Positions 1 through 8,451 of a DNA stretch of 64,000 nucleotides are shown piece by piece. The stretch's first letter is position 1, and each line of letters opens with the position of its first letter. The translations under genes were made by a program, and so were the position numbers. Below the pieces are notes generated by a model. That model searched no databases. It worked only from the letters and a program-made list of their open reading frames with translations, and was not told the DNA's origin. Origin of the DNA: JAJDXO01 sp965221855 (GTDB taxonomy: Bacteria; Pseudomonadota; Alphaproteobacteria; Rhodospirillales; UBA2165); the NCBI GenBank assembly GCA_965221855.1, contig CBDCSV010000006.1, positions 186,001 to 250,000 on the forward strand. Direction: 5' to 3'.

Positions 1-653
1 TCATTGCCGCCCCTCTCTTCCCTCCACCGGCCGGCCGCGCGAAGAGAGAAATACAGCGACATTTGGAAAAGCGCGCCGTCCAGCATCGCCGCGTCGACAA
101 CCTGGCCCTGTCCGGACACCTGAGCCTCCAAAAGGCCGGCCAGCATGCCGCAGGCCAAATACATGGCGCCGCCGCCATAGTCGCCGACCAGGTTCAATGG
201 CGGCAAGGGCGGGCCGCCGGCGGGTCCGATGGCATGTAAGGCGCCGGCAATGGAAATATAGTTGATGTCGTGTCCCGCGGTTCGGGCCAGGGGTCCGTCC
301 TGACCCCATCCGGTCACCCGCCCGTAGACCAGTCTGGGGTTATGCGCGCGGCACACGTCCGGGCCCAACCCGAGACGTTCCGTCACGCCGGGGCGGAAAC
401 CCTCGATCAGGCCGTCCGCCGTCCCGATCAGTTTGAGGGCAATCTCGATGGAACGGCCGTCCCTCAGGTCCAGCTCGATCGAGCGCTTGCCCCGGCGTTC
501 AATGGATTTCACCGGATCGACCCCGATCTCGGCATCGCCCGGACGCTCGACGAGGATGACCTCGGCGCCCAGGTCCGCGAGCAGCAGACCGCACATGGGC
601 GCGGGGCCCAGGCCACCCAGTTCGACGATCCGATATCCGGACAGCGGTCCCAT
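1..653 (-). CDS. CaiB/BaiF-family CoA transferase, alpha-methylacyl-CoA racemase-like (partial, C-terminus outside window)
   Basis: The reading frame opens at an ATG at 653 and stays open to the window edge, so about 217 N-terminal residues of a family usually near 360-400 are present. It contains GHDINY followed by a DYGGG segment. In alpha-methylacyl-CoA racemases these surround the catalytic His and Asp, and this His-Asp arrangement separates the racemases from formyl- or carnitine-CoA transferases. The N-terminus (LSGYRIVELGGLGPAPMCG) is typical of the family. Racemases of this type invert the 2-methyl centre of branched acyl-CoAs so that beta-oxidation can proceed. It is the last visible gene of the operon starting at the sulfatase, four bases after the FadJ-like gene. 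The family is well supported; the racemase assignment is an inference from the two motifs. Confidence 0.85.
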   Translation of the reverse strand, partial: MGPLSGYRIVELGGLGPAPMCGLLLADLGAEVILVERPGDAEIGVDPVKSIERRGKRSIELDLRDGRSIEIALKLIGTADGLIEGFRPGVTERLGLGPDVCRAHNPRLVYGRVTGWGQDGPLARTAGHDINYISIAGALHAIGPAGGPPLPPLNLVGDYGGGAMYLACGMLAGLLEAQVSGQGQVVDAAMLDGALFQMSLYFSLRAAGRWREERGGN

Positions 654-657
654 GGGA

Positions 658-2787
658 CTAGGCCGGGAAAAAGAGTTGATCGCGCCGGGCCATGGTCCGC
701 AGCATCGCCGGCGCCTCGAACCGTCCGCCGAACCGGGCTTTCATTTCGTCGCACGCCGCAACGAACTCGGCCGGCCCAACCGTATCGATCAGCCCGATCA
801 CGCCGCCATGGGCCGACGGAAACGCCCATCCCAGGACCGATCCCACGTCGGCGTCGATCGGGTTCTCGATCACGCCTTCCTCCATGGCCCGTACGGCCTC
901 GAGCGATTGAGTATAAAGGAGCCGTTTCTCGATGGTCTCCCGATCAAGCTCCTCGGCGGCGCGGGGGAAACAGTCCGCCAGGCCGGGCCAGGGCTGCGGA
1001 CCGGTTTCACCATAATCATAGATGCCGCCGCCTCCGGCCTTGCCGGTCCGTCCGGCGCGCGTCAGTTTCTCGAGTGCCTCGGCGAGCCGCAGGCCTTTCA
1101 GGCCGGTTGCCGACCCATCGCCGGAAATCGAGGCAACGATGTCTTTCAGCAGCGTGAGCGAGGTGATATCCGCCATCGCCAATGGGCCGATGGGCATGCC
1201 GGCCTTGAGGGCGACATCATCGATCAGGTCGGGAGCCCGGCCTTCGGCCAGCAAGGTGAAGGCCTCCCCGGTATATGCCCCGACCACACGGCTGGTGAAG
1301 AACCCCAAACCGTCATTCACGACAATAGGCGTCTTCCGCATGCCGGCAACGGCATCGAGCGCCCGGGCGACCGTCGGCCGGTCCGTTTGCTCGCCCTTGA
1401 TGACCTCGACCAGCTTCATTCGGTCCACCGGCGCGAAGAAGTGCAGCCCGATGAAGCGTTCCGGATGCGCGGCGCTGCCGGCGAGACCGGATATGGGAAT
1501 CGTCGACGTGTTGCTGGCGATGGGAACCTCCGGACCGACAACCGCGCTTGCCGACGCCGTCACCTGATCCTTGACCGATTGCACTTCGGAGACGGCTTCA
1601 AAGACCATGTCGACACCGGCGATCTCGTCGTACGACGTCGTCGATTTCAGACGGGACAGCATCGCCTCGGCGGCATCCGGTTTCACGCGGTTTCTCTCGA
1701 CGGCGCCCTGAACCCGTTTGGCAATCGCCGCGGCCCCGGCGTCCAGCCGGTCCTTGTCAGCCTCCAGCAGAAAAACGTCATACCCGGCTTCGGCGGCGCA
1801 GTAGGCGATCCCCGATCCCATCTGGCCCACGCCGACGACCGCCACGCTTTTGATGTCATAGGGTGCAATGTCACCGGGCCGGTCTTTCATTCCATTGGCG
1901 TCATTGAGGCCGAGGAACATGGTTCTAATCTTGTTTTTGACGACCTTCGACGCGGCGACACCGGCGAATTTCTCCTGCTCGAGCGCGAGCCCATCCTCGA
2001 ACGGCCCCGCCGATCCTCCCTCGACCGCTTCCATGATCGCCTGGGGGGCCGGCTCCAGACCGGGCCTGAGGCGCCTGATTTTCGCCCACATGGCGTCCAC
2101 GGCATCCCGGCCTTCCCGAGAGGCCGGAGACGGATCGGGCCAGTCGAACCCGTCGCGGTCCCATGGCTGATCCGGAGGCGCGGTATTCGACAGGATGGCT
2201 TCCTTGGCTTGCCCGGTAAGGTCGTCGGCCGGGACGATTTGATCGAGGAGGCCGATCTCCAGGGCCTTGGCGGCCGTCACCCGCCGGTCCTCGACCAGGA
2301 TCAGGAGCGCCGCCGCCAGACCGACGAGGCGGGGAAGCCGCTGGGTGCCGCCGGCGCCCGGGATCAGGCCGAGGGAAACCTCCGGCAGGCCGAGCTTCAG
2401 GCGGGGATCATCCGCCGCAATCCGATAGGTGCAGGCAAGCGCAACCTCGAGACCGCCGCCAAGCGCCAGGCCGTTCACGGCGGCGACAAAGGGTTTGGGC
2501 GCCCGTTCCATTTCCCGCATACAGGACTGAACGTCCGCGATGATGGCGGCGGCATCCTCGGGCGTCTTCAAGGCCCGAAGCTCTTTCAAATCTCCGCCGA
2601 CCAGAAAGGACTTCTTGGCCGAGGCGATCACGACACCCTTCACGGCATCGTCGGCCGCCAGCCGCCGGACGGCCGCATGGAGTTCCCGTACAACCTCGCT
2701 GTTCATGAAGTTGTGGGGGGAGTCCGGACGGTCGAACACGATCCCGCGCACGCCGCCGCCATAATCTTCGATTCTGATGACCGGCAT
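658..2787 (-). CDS. FadJ/FadB-type fusion: enoyl-CoA hydratase / 3-hydroxyacyl-CoA dehydrogenase
   Basis: This is a 709-residue multifunctional beta-oxidation protein of normal family length. The N-terminal crotonase domain carries GLALGGGLEVALAC and LPEVSLGLIPGAGGTQ, which hold the two catalytic glutamates. The middle contains the NAD-binding VAVVGVGQMGSG and then GLHFFAPVDRMKLVEVI with the dehydrogenase His and Glu. A second dehydrogenase C-terminal domain follows. It should hydrate 2-enoyl-CoAs and oxidise the 3-hydroxy products. Two ATGs lie six bases apart; GGAGGGG sits directly against the first and six bases from the second, so the second (2787) was chosen. It lies between an acyl-CoA dehydrogenase and a methylacyl-CoA racemase-like gene, consistent with branched-chain acyl-CoA oxidation. 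The true substrate is unknown. Confidence 0.93.
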   Translation of the reverse strand: MPVIRIEDYGGGVRGIVFDRPDSPHNFMNSEVVRELHAAVRRLAADDAVKGVVIASAKKSFLVGGDLKELRALKTPEDAAAIIADVQSCMREMERAPKPFVAAVNGLALGGGLEVALACTYRIAADDPRLKLGLPEVSLGLIPGAGGTQRLPRLVGLAAALLILVEDRRVTAAKALEIGLLDQIVPADDLTGQAKEAILSNTAPPDQPWDRDGFDWPDPSPASREGRDAVDAMWAKIRRLRPGLEPAPQAIMEAVEGGSAGPFEDGLALEQEKFAGVAASKVVKNKIRTMFLGLNDANGMKDRPGDIAPYDIKSVAVVGVGQMGSGIAYCAAEAGYDVFLLEADKDRLDAGAAAIAKRVQGAVERNRVKPDAAEAMLSRLKSTTSYDEIAGVDMVFEAVSEVQSVKDQVTASASAVVGPEVPIASNTSTIPISGLAGSAAHPERFIGLHFFAPVDRMKLVEVIKGEQTDRPTVARALDAVAGMRKTPIVVNDGLGFFTSRVVGAYTGEAFTLLAEGRAPDLIDDVALKAGMPIGPLAMADITSLTLLKDIVASISGDGSATGLKGLRLAEALEKLTRAGRTGKAGGGGIYDYGETGPQPWPGLADCFPRAAEELDRETIEKRLLYTQSLEAVRAMEEGVIENPIDADVGSVLGWAFPSAHGGVIGLIDTVGPAEFVAACDEMKARFGGRFEAPAMLRTMARRDQLFFPA

Positions 2788-2801
2788 TGCCATCCCCTCC
2801 G

Positions 2802-3986
2802 CTAGCTGAATTCGGCCTCGATATCCATTTTCCTGAAAAGGGATTTGCTGATGATGGATTTCATGACCTCGGACGATCCGCCGGCAATCCGCTCGACCCG
2901 GGCCTCCGCGTAGGCGCGGGCGACGGGATACTCCCACATATACCCCCAGCCGCCGAACAACTGCAGGCAGGTATCGACCGTGCGTCCCTGCATTTCGGTG
3001 GTCCAGAGTTTCGCCGCCGCGGCCGTATCCGCGCTTAGCTCGCCGTCCAGATAGTCCTCCAGCAACCGGTCGACCAGGCATCGCCCGACGGTGAGTTCCG
3101 TGTGGACTTCGGCCAATTTGAACTGGGTGTTTTGGAAGTCGGTCAGTTTCTTGTGGAAGAGTTCCCGCTCGGCGGCATAGGCGACGGTGTCCCGGAAAAC
3201 CCCTTCCGACTTGGCCAGGCTGCTGACGGCGATGGTCAGGCGTTCCCGGGCGAGGCCATGCATCAATTGGAAAAATCCTTGCCCCTCCTCTTCACCGACG
3301 AGGTTTTCGTGCGGCACTTCGACATCGTCGAAAAACAGCTCCGACGTATCCTGTGCCTTTGCGCCGATCTTCTTGAGGTTCCTGCCCCGCTTGAATCCGG
3401 GCGTGTCCGCTTCGACCAAAAACAGGGACATGCTGTCCGTGGCGTATTCGTTTTTCGTTTTCGCGGCGACAAAGAAGACATCTCCCAACTGGCCGTTGGA
3501 GATGAAGACCTTCTGCCCGTTCAAGACATAGCCCGCATTGGTCTTCCTGGCGCTCGTCGCCATGCGGCGGAGATCGCTTCCCGCGCCCGGCTCGGTCAGG
3601 GCAATCCCCGAGATAGCCTCCCCGCTGACGAACTTCGGCAGCCATTGGGCTTTCTGATGTTCGCTGCCGAACCGCTCCAAATAGGGCGCCGCCATTTCCG
3701 AATGGATGTTGAAACCGGGACCCGACGCCCCGACCCGGGCCATTTCCTCCAGGACCACGACGCTGAACAGGTAATCGCCGCCGACACCGCCATATTCCTC
3801 CGGCACGGTCGGGCAGAGCATGCCGGCGGCGCCGGCTTTCTCCCATACGTCGCGGGAAACAACGCCTTGTTCGTCCCATTCATCGAGAAACGGCACGACT
3901 TCCGTTTCGACGAATCGCCGGACCTGATCCCGGAACATGTCATGTTCCTGGGAAAACAGTTTTCGTCTCATGGTGTCCTGAAACAT
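2802..3986 (-). CDS. Acyl-CoA dehydrogenase
   Basis: A 394-residue FAD flavoenzyme for the first step of acyl-CoA beta-oxidation. The start is set by GGGAGGAG before the ATG at 3986. Typical segments are visible: EEYGGVGGDYLF, ISGIALTEPGAGSDL in the flavin-binding middle domain, and LQLFGGWGYMWEYPVARAYAEARVERIAGGSSEVMK at the C-terminus (quoted here only as the class of that segment; key residues are the GG and SSE). The Glu at the medium-chain catalytic position near the C-terminus is replaced by Gly. A Glu occurs instead in ARERLTIA, the position used by long-chain and isovaleryl-type dehydrogenases, which suggests a bulky or branched substrate. It lies ten bases from the ligase gene in the same operon. 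Confidence 0.92.
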   Translation of the reverse strand: MFQDTMRRKLFSQEHDMFRDQVRRFVETEVVPFLDEWDEQGVVSRDVWEKAGAAGMLCPTVPEEYGGVGGDYLFSVVVLEEMARVGASGPGFNIHSEMAAPYLERFGSEHQKAQWLPKFVSGEAISGIALTEPGAGSDLRRMATSARKTNAGYVLNGQKVFISNGQLGDVFFVAAKTKNEYATDSMSLFLVEADTPGFKRGRNLKKIGAKAQDTSELFFDDVEVPHENLVGEEEGQGFFQLMHGLARERLTIAVSSLAKSEGVFRDTVAYAAERELFHKKLTDFQNTQFKLAEVHTELTVGRCLVDRLLEDYLDGELSADTAAAAKLWTTEMQGRTVDTCLQLFGGWGYMWEYPVARAYAEARVERIAGGSSEVMKSIISKSLFRKMDIEAEFS

Positions 3987-3996
3987 GTCTCCTCCC

Positions 3997-5520
3997 TTAA
4001 CCGGCGACCTGATCCCGCAGGAGGTCTTTTCGGACCTTCCCAACCGCGCTCAAGGGCAGCGGGTCGGTTGTGAACGTCGCACTTCGCGGGCATTTGTAGC
4101 CGGCGATGAGGTTCTTGCAGTGTTCGCGGAGAGACGTCTCCGACAGGGTCGCGCCATCGCCGACCACGACGACGGCGTGGACGCGCTCGCCCCATTTTTC
4201 GTCCGGCACCCCTATGACGGCACAAGCGATCACGTCGGGATGTTCGGCAACGGCATTTTCGACTTCACCACAAAATACGTTCTCGCCCCCACTGACGATC
4301 ATGTCCTTCAACCGGTCGGCGATACGCACAAACCCATCTTCATCCATGACGCCCACATCGCCGGTGTGGAGCCAGCCGTCCCTCAATGCTTGTTCGGTAG
4401 CCTCCGGCTGCTTCCAGTAGCCCAGCATGACGGACGGCCCTCTGATCAAAATCTCCCCGGCCGCCCCCGTCGGCGCGGGCAGCCCGCTCTCATCCGCGAT
4501 ACGGACTTCGCTCGTCATATTGGCCCGGCCGGCCGTATTCAGCTTTCCCGCCAGCGAACCGGACAGGGTATGACGCTCCGGCGGCAATATGAGGCAAGGA
4601 CCCGTACATTCCGTTTGGCCGTAGATTTGGACCAGGTCCACCTCAGGGCACCGGTCCATCACTTTTCTGAGGAGAGACTCGGAGATCGGCGCGGCGCCGT
4701 AAACGATAGTGCGTACGGCCTTGAAGGCGCTGCTGACATCGGGAGCCTCCATCATCCCGGCCAGCATGGTCGGGATCAGGCTGACGAGGGTCACATCATG
4801 ATGCGCGACCGTTTGCAGAAATGCGGCCGGAGACAGCTCGGCCGGAAAAATCTGCGTGGCGCCGGCGAAGGCGCAGGCGTGAGTCACTCCGGCGCCCGCG
4901 AGGTGAAAAATAGGCGGAGCATGGATGTAAACCGTCTCGGACGAGATGTTGAGATCGTTGACCAAATTCAAGGTTTGAACCGTCAATGCGCCGTCGCTGA
5001 TCATGACTCCCTTCGGCCGGCCGGTGGTGCCCCCGGTGTAGTAGAGGGCGGCGAGATCCGACATCTCCGCTTTCCACGGCTCCATGCCGTCATTTCGGGC
5101 GAGCGCGTCAAGCGTATGTCCTTGGCCGGTTCCGCCATCGAGTTCGATGGGGATCGGGGATTTGGCGGCGGCGCCGGAGAGGGCCGTCAGGGCGTCCCTG
5201 TTCTCCCCGTCGGCGGCAATTGCCGAGACCTCGGCTTCCTCTACTATCTGCTGCATTTCCGCTACGGCCAAGCGGGTGTTCAGCGGAACGTGAACAAACC
5301 CCGCCCACGCCACGGCATACATCATGATGAGATGTTCCGGAGAATTGCCGGCCAAAACGGCGACCCTGTCCCCGGGCCGCAACCCGAGTTCCCGCAGTCC
5401 CGCGGCGACCGAACCGATCCGTCCGGCCAAATCCCGCCAGGTCAGCGCTCCGGCCTCGCTTACCACCGCCGTCCGCCGGCCGTAAATACGGGCTGTTCGG
5501 GCCAAGGCCTGTGCAAACAT
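3997..5520 (-). CDS. AMP-forming acyl-CoA synthetase
   Basis: A 507-residue member of the ANL adenylate-forming superfamily that activates a carboxylic acid to its CoA thioester through an acyl-adenylate. Visible motifs are the phosphate-binding YYTGGTTGRPKG, GWLHTGDVGVMDEDGF with the ribose-binding Asp, the hinge SGGENVFCGEVE, and LSAVGKVRKD with the catalytic C-terminal lysine. Length and domain order are normal. Its ATG (5518-5520) abuts the TetR stop codon, so the two are translationally linked. Together with the downstream acyl-CoA dehydrogenase, FadJ-like enzyme and racemase-like protein it would provide the entry step of the pathway. The substrate cannot be read from the sequence. Confidence 0.93.
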   Translation of the reverse strand: MFAQALARTARIYGRRTAVVSEAGALTWRDLAGRIGSVAAGLRELGLRPGDRVAVLAGNSPEHLIMMYAVAWAGFVHVPLNTRLAVAEMQQIVEEAEVSAIAADGENRDALTALSGAAAKSPIPIELDGGTGQGHTLDALARNDGMEPWKAEMSDLAALYYTGGTTGRPKGVMISDGALTVQTLNLVNDLNISSETVYIHAPPIFHLAGAGVTHACAFAGATQIFPAELSPAAFLQTVAHHDVTLVSLIPTMLAGMMEAPDVSSAFKAVRTIVYGAAPISESLLRKVMDRCPEVDLVQIYGQTECTGPCLILPPERHTLSGSLAGKLNTAGRANMTSEVRIADESGLPAPTGAAGEILIRGPSVMLGYWKQPEATEQALRDGWLHTGDVGVMDEDGFVRIADRLKDMIVSGGENVFCGEVENAVAEHPDVIACAVIGVPDEKWGERVHAVVVVGDGATLSETSLREHCKNLIAGYKCPRSATFTTDPLPLSAVGKVRKDLLRDQVAG

Positions 5521-6252
5521 CTACCGGCCGGCCCCTTGTTCCGTTGACCCGGCGAGAAGGCCGTCAAACAGAATGGTCAGAACCGAGTCGGCCAGGTCTT
5601 CGGTCGCCTCGCTGCCGGTGAGATCGACGCCGTGGGTGGCCTCGACGACCGGCGCCAGGCAATAGGTCATGGCGGCGGCCGAAATAATCGTGTGCGTTAC
5701 GGCGTAAACCGGGAGGTCCTTCAATTGACCCGCTCGAACCCCTTCCGCCACCGTTTCATCGAACGGTTCGAACCCGGCTTTGAGAAACTTCTCGGCGAGC
5801 CAGATCAGCCTGGGGCCCGCGGTCGTTCCTTCATGAACCATGATCCGGCTGAGACTGACATCCGACGCGCTCATCCTGACGAACCGGCGGACCAGCACCT
5901 TGAGCCGGTTGACCGGGTCCAGATCCTTCAACTCGTCATTCGCCAAGGGAAAGCGCTCGCCCAAATTGCGCATCAATTGTTCGATCGCCGCCTTCCAGAT
6001 CTGTTCCTTGGTCTTGAAGTGATAGTGGACCATGGATTGAGCCATGCCGGCGTTCCTGGCAATCAGCCCCGTCGTGACGGCGTCGTACCCATGCCTGGCG
6101 AAGGCATCAATCGCCGATGTGAGCAAAAGCTTCCGGGAGCTCTCGCGGCTCGCGATTTCCGCCAATGACGGGCGTCCCCGGCGCGCGCGGCGGCCGCCGT
6201 TCACGGATTTTCGGCCCGGAGTCGTCTTAATTGTGTCGATTGTGGAATCCAT
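5521..6252 (-). CDS. TetR/AcrR-family transcriptional regulator
   Basis: A 243-residue regulator. After a basic N-terminal arm (GRRARRGRPSLAEIA), a TetR-type helix-turn-helix runs roughly from residue 38 to 85: LLTSAIDAFARHGYDAVTT, then IARNAGMAQSMVHYHFKTKE. The rest is an alpha-helical ligand-binding domain with no family-specific motif I recognise. It lies inside the operon, between the sulfatase and the acyl-CoA ligase. The likely role is therefore local control by a pathway acyl-CoA or substrate, acting at the AT-rich divergent region 7866-8036. Both the ligand and the operator are inferences. Confidence 0.9.
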   Translation of the reverse strand: MDSTIDTIKTTPGRKSVNGGRRARRGRPSLAEIASRESSRKLLLTSAIDAFARHGYDAVTTGLIARNAGMAQSMVHYHFKTKEQIWKAAIEQLMRNLGERFPLANDELKDLDPVNRLKVLVRRFVRMSASDVSLSRIMVHEGTTAGPRLIWLAEKFLKAGFEPFDETVAEGVRAGQLKDLPVYAVTHTIISAAAMTYCLAPVVEATHGVDLTGSEATEDLADSVLTILFDGLLAGSTEQGAGR

Positions 6253-6257
6253 GAGCC

Positions 6258-7865
6258 TCAGCCGGTCATGACCTGGAGAGGGGTCCGGGATTCATAGTGG
6301 ATCAGGTTCTTCAGCATCCGCTCCATCAGTTCCAGACGGGTAACCCTGTGATCTTCGGAGGCCCAGAGATTGACGATCTCTCCGGGGTCGTTCTTGAGAT
6401 CGTACAATTCGCCCCACTCCTCTCCGGCGTAATACGAAAGCCGCCAATCGTGATCGATATAGGTCTTCACGCGCATCGGCAGATCCCGCCCCGGAAGGGG
6501 CAGAGAGGTCGCTTGCTCGACGACGACGCCGTCCCGCCTCGATGCCTCGCCGCCGAACATGATCCTGGTCAGGTCTTCGCCCAGCATACCCGCGGACGGC
6601 GCCAATCCGGCCCGCGCCAGAATGGTATTCGGAATATCCTGCGAGCAGCCGATCTCGCTCTCTATCCGGCCCGGCGACTCGTCGCCGGGGTCCGTCCAGA
6701 TAAAGGGAACCTTGATGAGTCCCTGGTAGTGGAGAAGCGCCTTTTGCATGAGGCCGTGATCGCCCATCCAATCGCCGTGATCGCTGGTGAGGACGACGAC
6801 CGTGTTCCCGTCTAGGCCGCGCTCTTTCAGCTTGGCCAGTATCCGCCCGACGCTCTCGTCGATGAACGAGACCATGCCGTAGGTGAGAGCGGTGATCTGC
6901 CTTGCCTCGTCCTCGGTCACGGCATAGGGCCGCACCCATTCCCGGTTTGCGGTGCCGTCCGCCAGCTCCTGGTGCATGCGCGCCAGAATGGGCGTCTGGT
7001 CATGGGGCTGGTGATAAAAGGAGGCGGGCAATTCGATATCCGCCGGATCATACATATCCCAATACTTGCCGGGCGGCGTGAACGGATGATGGGGGTCGGG
7101 GAAGCTGCACTGGATGAAAAACGGCTTTTCCCGGTCGCTACCGGCGTATTCCTCGAGATACTCCAGGGTCATCTCGGCGACATAGTTGGTGGGATACAGT
7201 TCCTCCGGCATGCGTGGTTTCCGCGCCTGAGGCGCATTGTAGCGCGGGTCCGGCTCCGGATTGACGCTTGAGCGGTTGTCGGCCTCGTCCGGAAAACGCT
7301 CGCGGAGCCAATGGGTATAGTGGCCCTGCACATCATCGCCATGCCAGGTGCAGACACGGAACCGTTCGAAGCCGTAATAGTCGCCTTCCCGTTCATCGGC
7401 TTCCGGGTCACGCGAGTATTGAAAGTTCCGTTCACGGTCATATTCCGGTCCGGAGCGAATTCGAGTGCGGGAATCGCGCAGTTCCTCCGGCGGCGGATCG
7501 AAATCCTCCGAGGCTTGCCGGAAACTGGGCCGTTCCGTGGTCATGTTCTGGAAATGGGCTTTGCCGAAAAGGGCGGTCCGGTAGCCGCCGGCCCGCAAAA
7601 GATGCGTATAGCAAACCGAGTCCAGGGAGATCGGAATGCCGTTTACCCGGACGCCGTGCTGGGTCACCGTTTGCCCGGTCATGATGGTCGCCCGGTTGGT
7701 CTGGCAAATGCCGGAATTGACGTAGAAGTTTTCGAATCGCCGGCCCCGAGCAGCGAGGGAATCCAGATAAGGGGTCCTTAGAACCGGATTTCCGGCGCAG
7801 CTCAGGTGGTCCGCCCGCTGCTGATCGGTGATGATGAACAGGATGTTCGGCCGCGCAACGCTCAT
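6258..7865 (-). CDS. Sulfatase-family hydrolase (arylsulfatase / phosphonate monoester hydrolase superfamily)
   Basis: A 535-residue cytoplasm-type sulfatase without a signal peptide. The N-terminus, RPNILFIITDQQRADHL, has the first metal-binding Asp, and VVLTSDHGDWMGDHG has the second metal site. The nucleophile segment reads ICQTNRATIMTG, with Cys54 and Arg58. Cys would be converted to formylglycine, but the usual Pro or Ala two residues after Cys is Thr and the next Ser is Asn. The enzyme would cleave a sulfate ester, or possibly a phosphonate or phosphate ester. It is the first gene of the operon that continues with the regulator and acyl-CoA enzymes, so desulfation before CoA activation is a reasonable pathway order. 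The substrate is unknown. Confidence 0.88.
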   Translation of the reverse strand: MSVARPNILFIITDQQRADHLSCAGNPVLRTPYLDSLAARGRRFENFYVNSGICQTNRATIMTGQTVTQHGVRVNGIPISLDSVCYTHLLRAGGYRTALFGKAHFQNMTTERPSFRQASEDFDPPPEELRDSRTRIRSGPEYDRERNFQYSRDPEADEREGDYYGFERFRVCTWHGDDVQGHYTHWLRERFPDEADNRSSVNPEPDPRYNAPQARKPRMPEELYPTNYVAEMTLEYLEEYAGSDREKPFFIQCSFPDPHHPFTPPGKYWDMYDPADIELPASFYHQPHDQTPILARMHQELADGTANREWVRPYAVTEDEARQITALTYGMVSFIDESVGRILAKLKERGLDGNTVVVLTSDHGDWMGDHGLMQKALLHYQGLIKVPFIWTDPGDESPGRIESEIGCSQDIPNTILARAGLAPSAGMLGEDLTRIMFGGEASRRDGVVVEQATSLPLPGRDLPMRVKTYIDHDWRLSYYAGEEWGELYDLKNDPGEIVNLWASEDHRVTRLELMERMLKNLIHYESRTPLQVMTG

Positions 7866-8036
7866 CTCCAGTCACCTTGTCCGTTCAAGGGAACAAAATA
7901 TTTTATTGTTTAATCAATCAATTAAGAACGTTATCATACCGTTCATCTTGTAGACAATAAGAAAAAATAAACGTATTTTACAAATTGAATAATTAATTGA
8001 GAAATTAATTTATCGTTTTTTTTTGGGGGAGCCGGG
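7866..8036. promoter_or_regulatory. AT-rich divergent control region with two palindromes
   Basis: This 171-base gap separates the divergent sulfatase and DUF35 genes and is far richer in A and T than the rest of the window. It holds a perfect inverted repeat at 7991-8010 (AATTAATT, four-base spacer, AATTAATT) and an imperfect one at 7910-7925 (TTAAT arms). A run of nine T and then GGGGGAG precede the DUF35 ATG; GGGGGAG fits a ribosome binding site. The palindromes are sensible targets for the TetR protein encoded in the leftward operon. No promoter hexamers are claimed because the AT content makes chance matches easy. Confidence 0.45.
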
Positions 8037-8447
8037 ATGGCCGATCAGACGCAGCGTTCACTGCCCCGTCCGACACCTGAAACGCGCCATTTCTGGGAGG
8101 GCACGCAGGCCGGTGAGCTTCGCCTTCAGAGGTGCGGCGATTGCGGCACCGCCTATTTTCCGCCGCGTCCGTTTTGCCCGAAGTGCGGCAGCCGAAACGT
8201 CTCGGTATTCGCGGCGAGCGGAAAGGCGACCCTTTACAGCTATGTCATCAGCCATATTCCCGCCCCGGGGCTGGAACCTCCCTATTCCGTGGCCGTCGTG
8301 ACCCTGGAGGAAGGTCCCCGGATGATGACGAACGTCGTCGGCTGTGAGCAGGCACCGGAAGCGCTGACGCTCGACATGCCCCTCGAGGCGGTCTTCGAAG
8401 CTCAAACGGACGAGATCACCCTCCCGTTCTTCAAGCCGGCGGTGTAA
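8037..8447 (+). CDS. DUF35 OB-fold / zinc-ribbon acyl-CoA-associated protein
   Basis: A 136-residue protein with the two-part DUF35 structure. A rubredoxin-like zinc ribbon (CGDCGTAYFPPRPFCPKC, four Cys, about residues 33-50) is followed by an OB-fold (about residues 58-130). Such proteins bind thiolase-like partners and are needed for their activity, for example in Ltp2-DUF35 retro-aldolase complexes of steroid side-chain degradation and in acetoacetyl-CoA synthesis. It ends four bases before the thiolase-like gene, so the two are probably made as a complex. A strong GGGGGAG lies before the start. Confidence 0.9.
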   Translation: MADQTQRSLPRPTPETRHFWEGTQAGELRLQRCGDCGTAYFPPRPFCPKCGSRNVSVFAASGKATLYSYVISHIPAPGLEPPYSVAVVTLEEGPRMMTNVVGCEQAPEALTLDMPLEAVFEAQTDEITLPFFKPAV

Positions 8448-8451
8448 CGCC

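Noticed and set aside
433..2805. Long plus-strand frame of 790 codons
   Set aside because: It is antisense to the FadJ-like gene; its translation is Arg/Gly/Asp-rich without domains, a common artefact of high GC.
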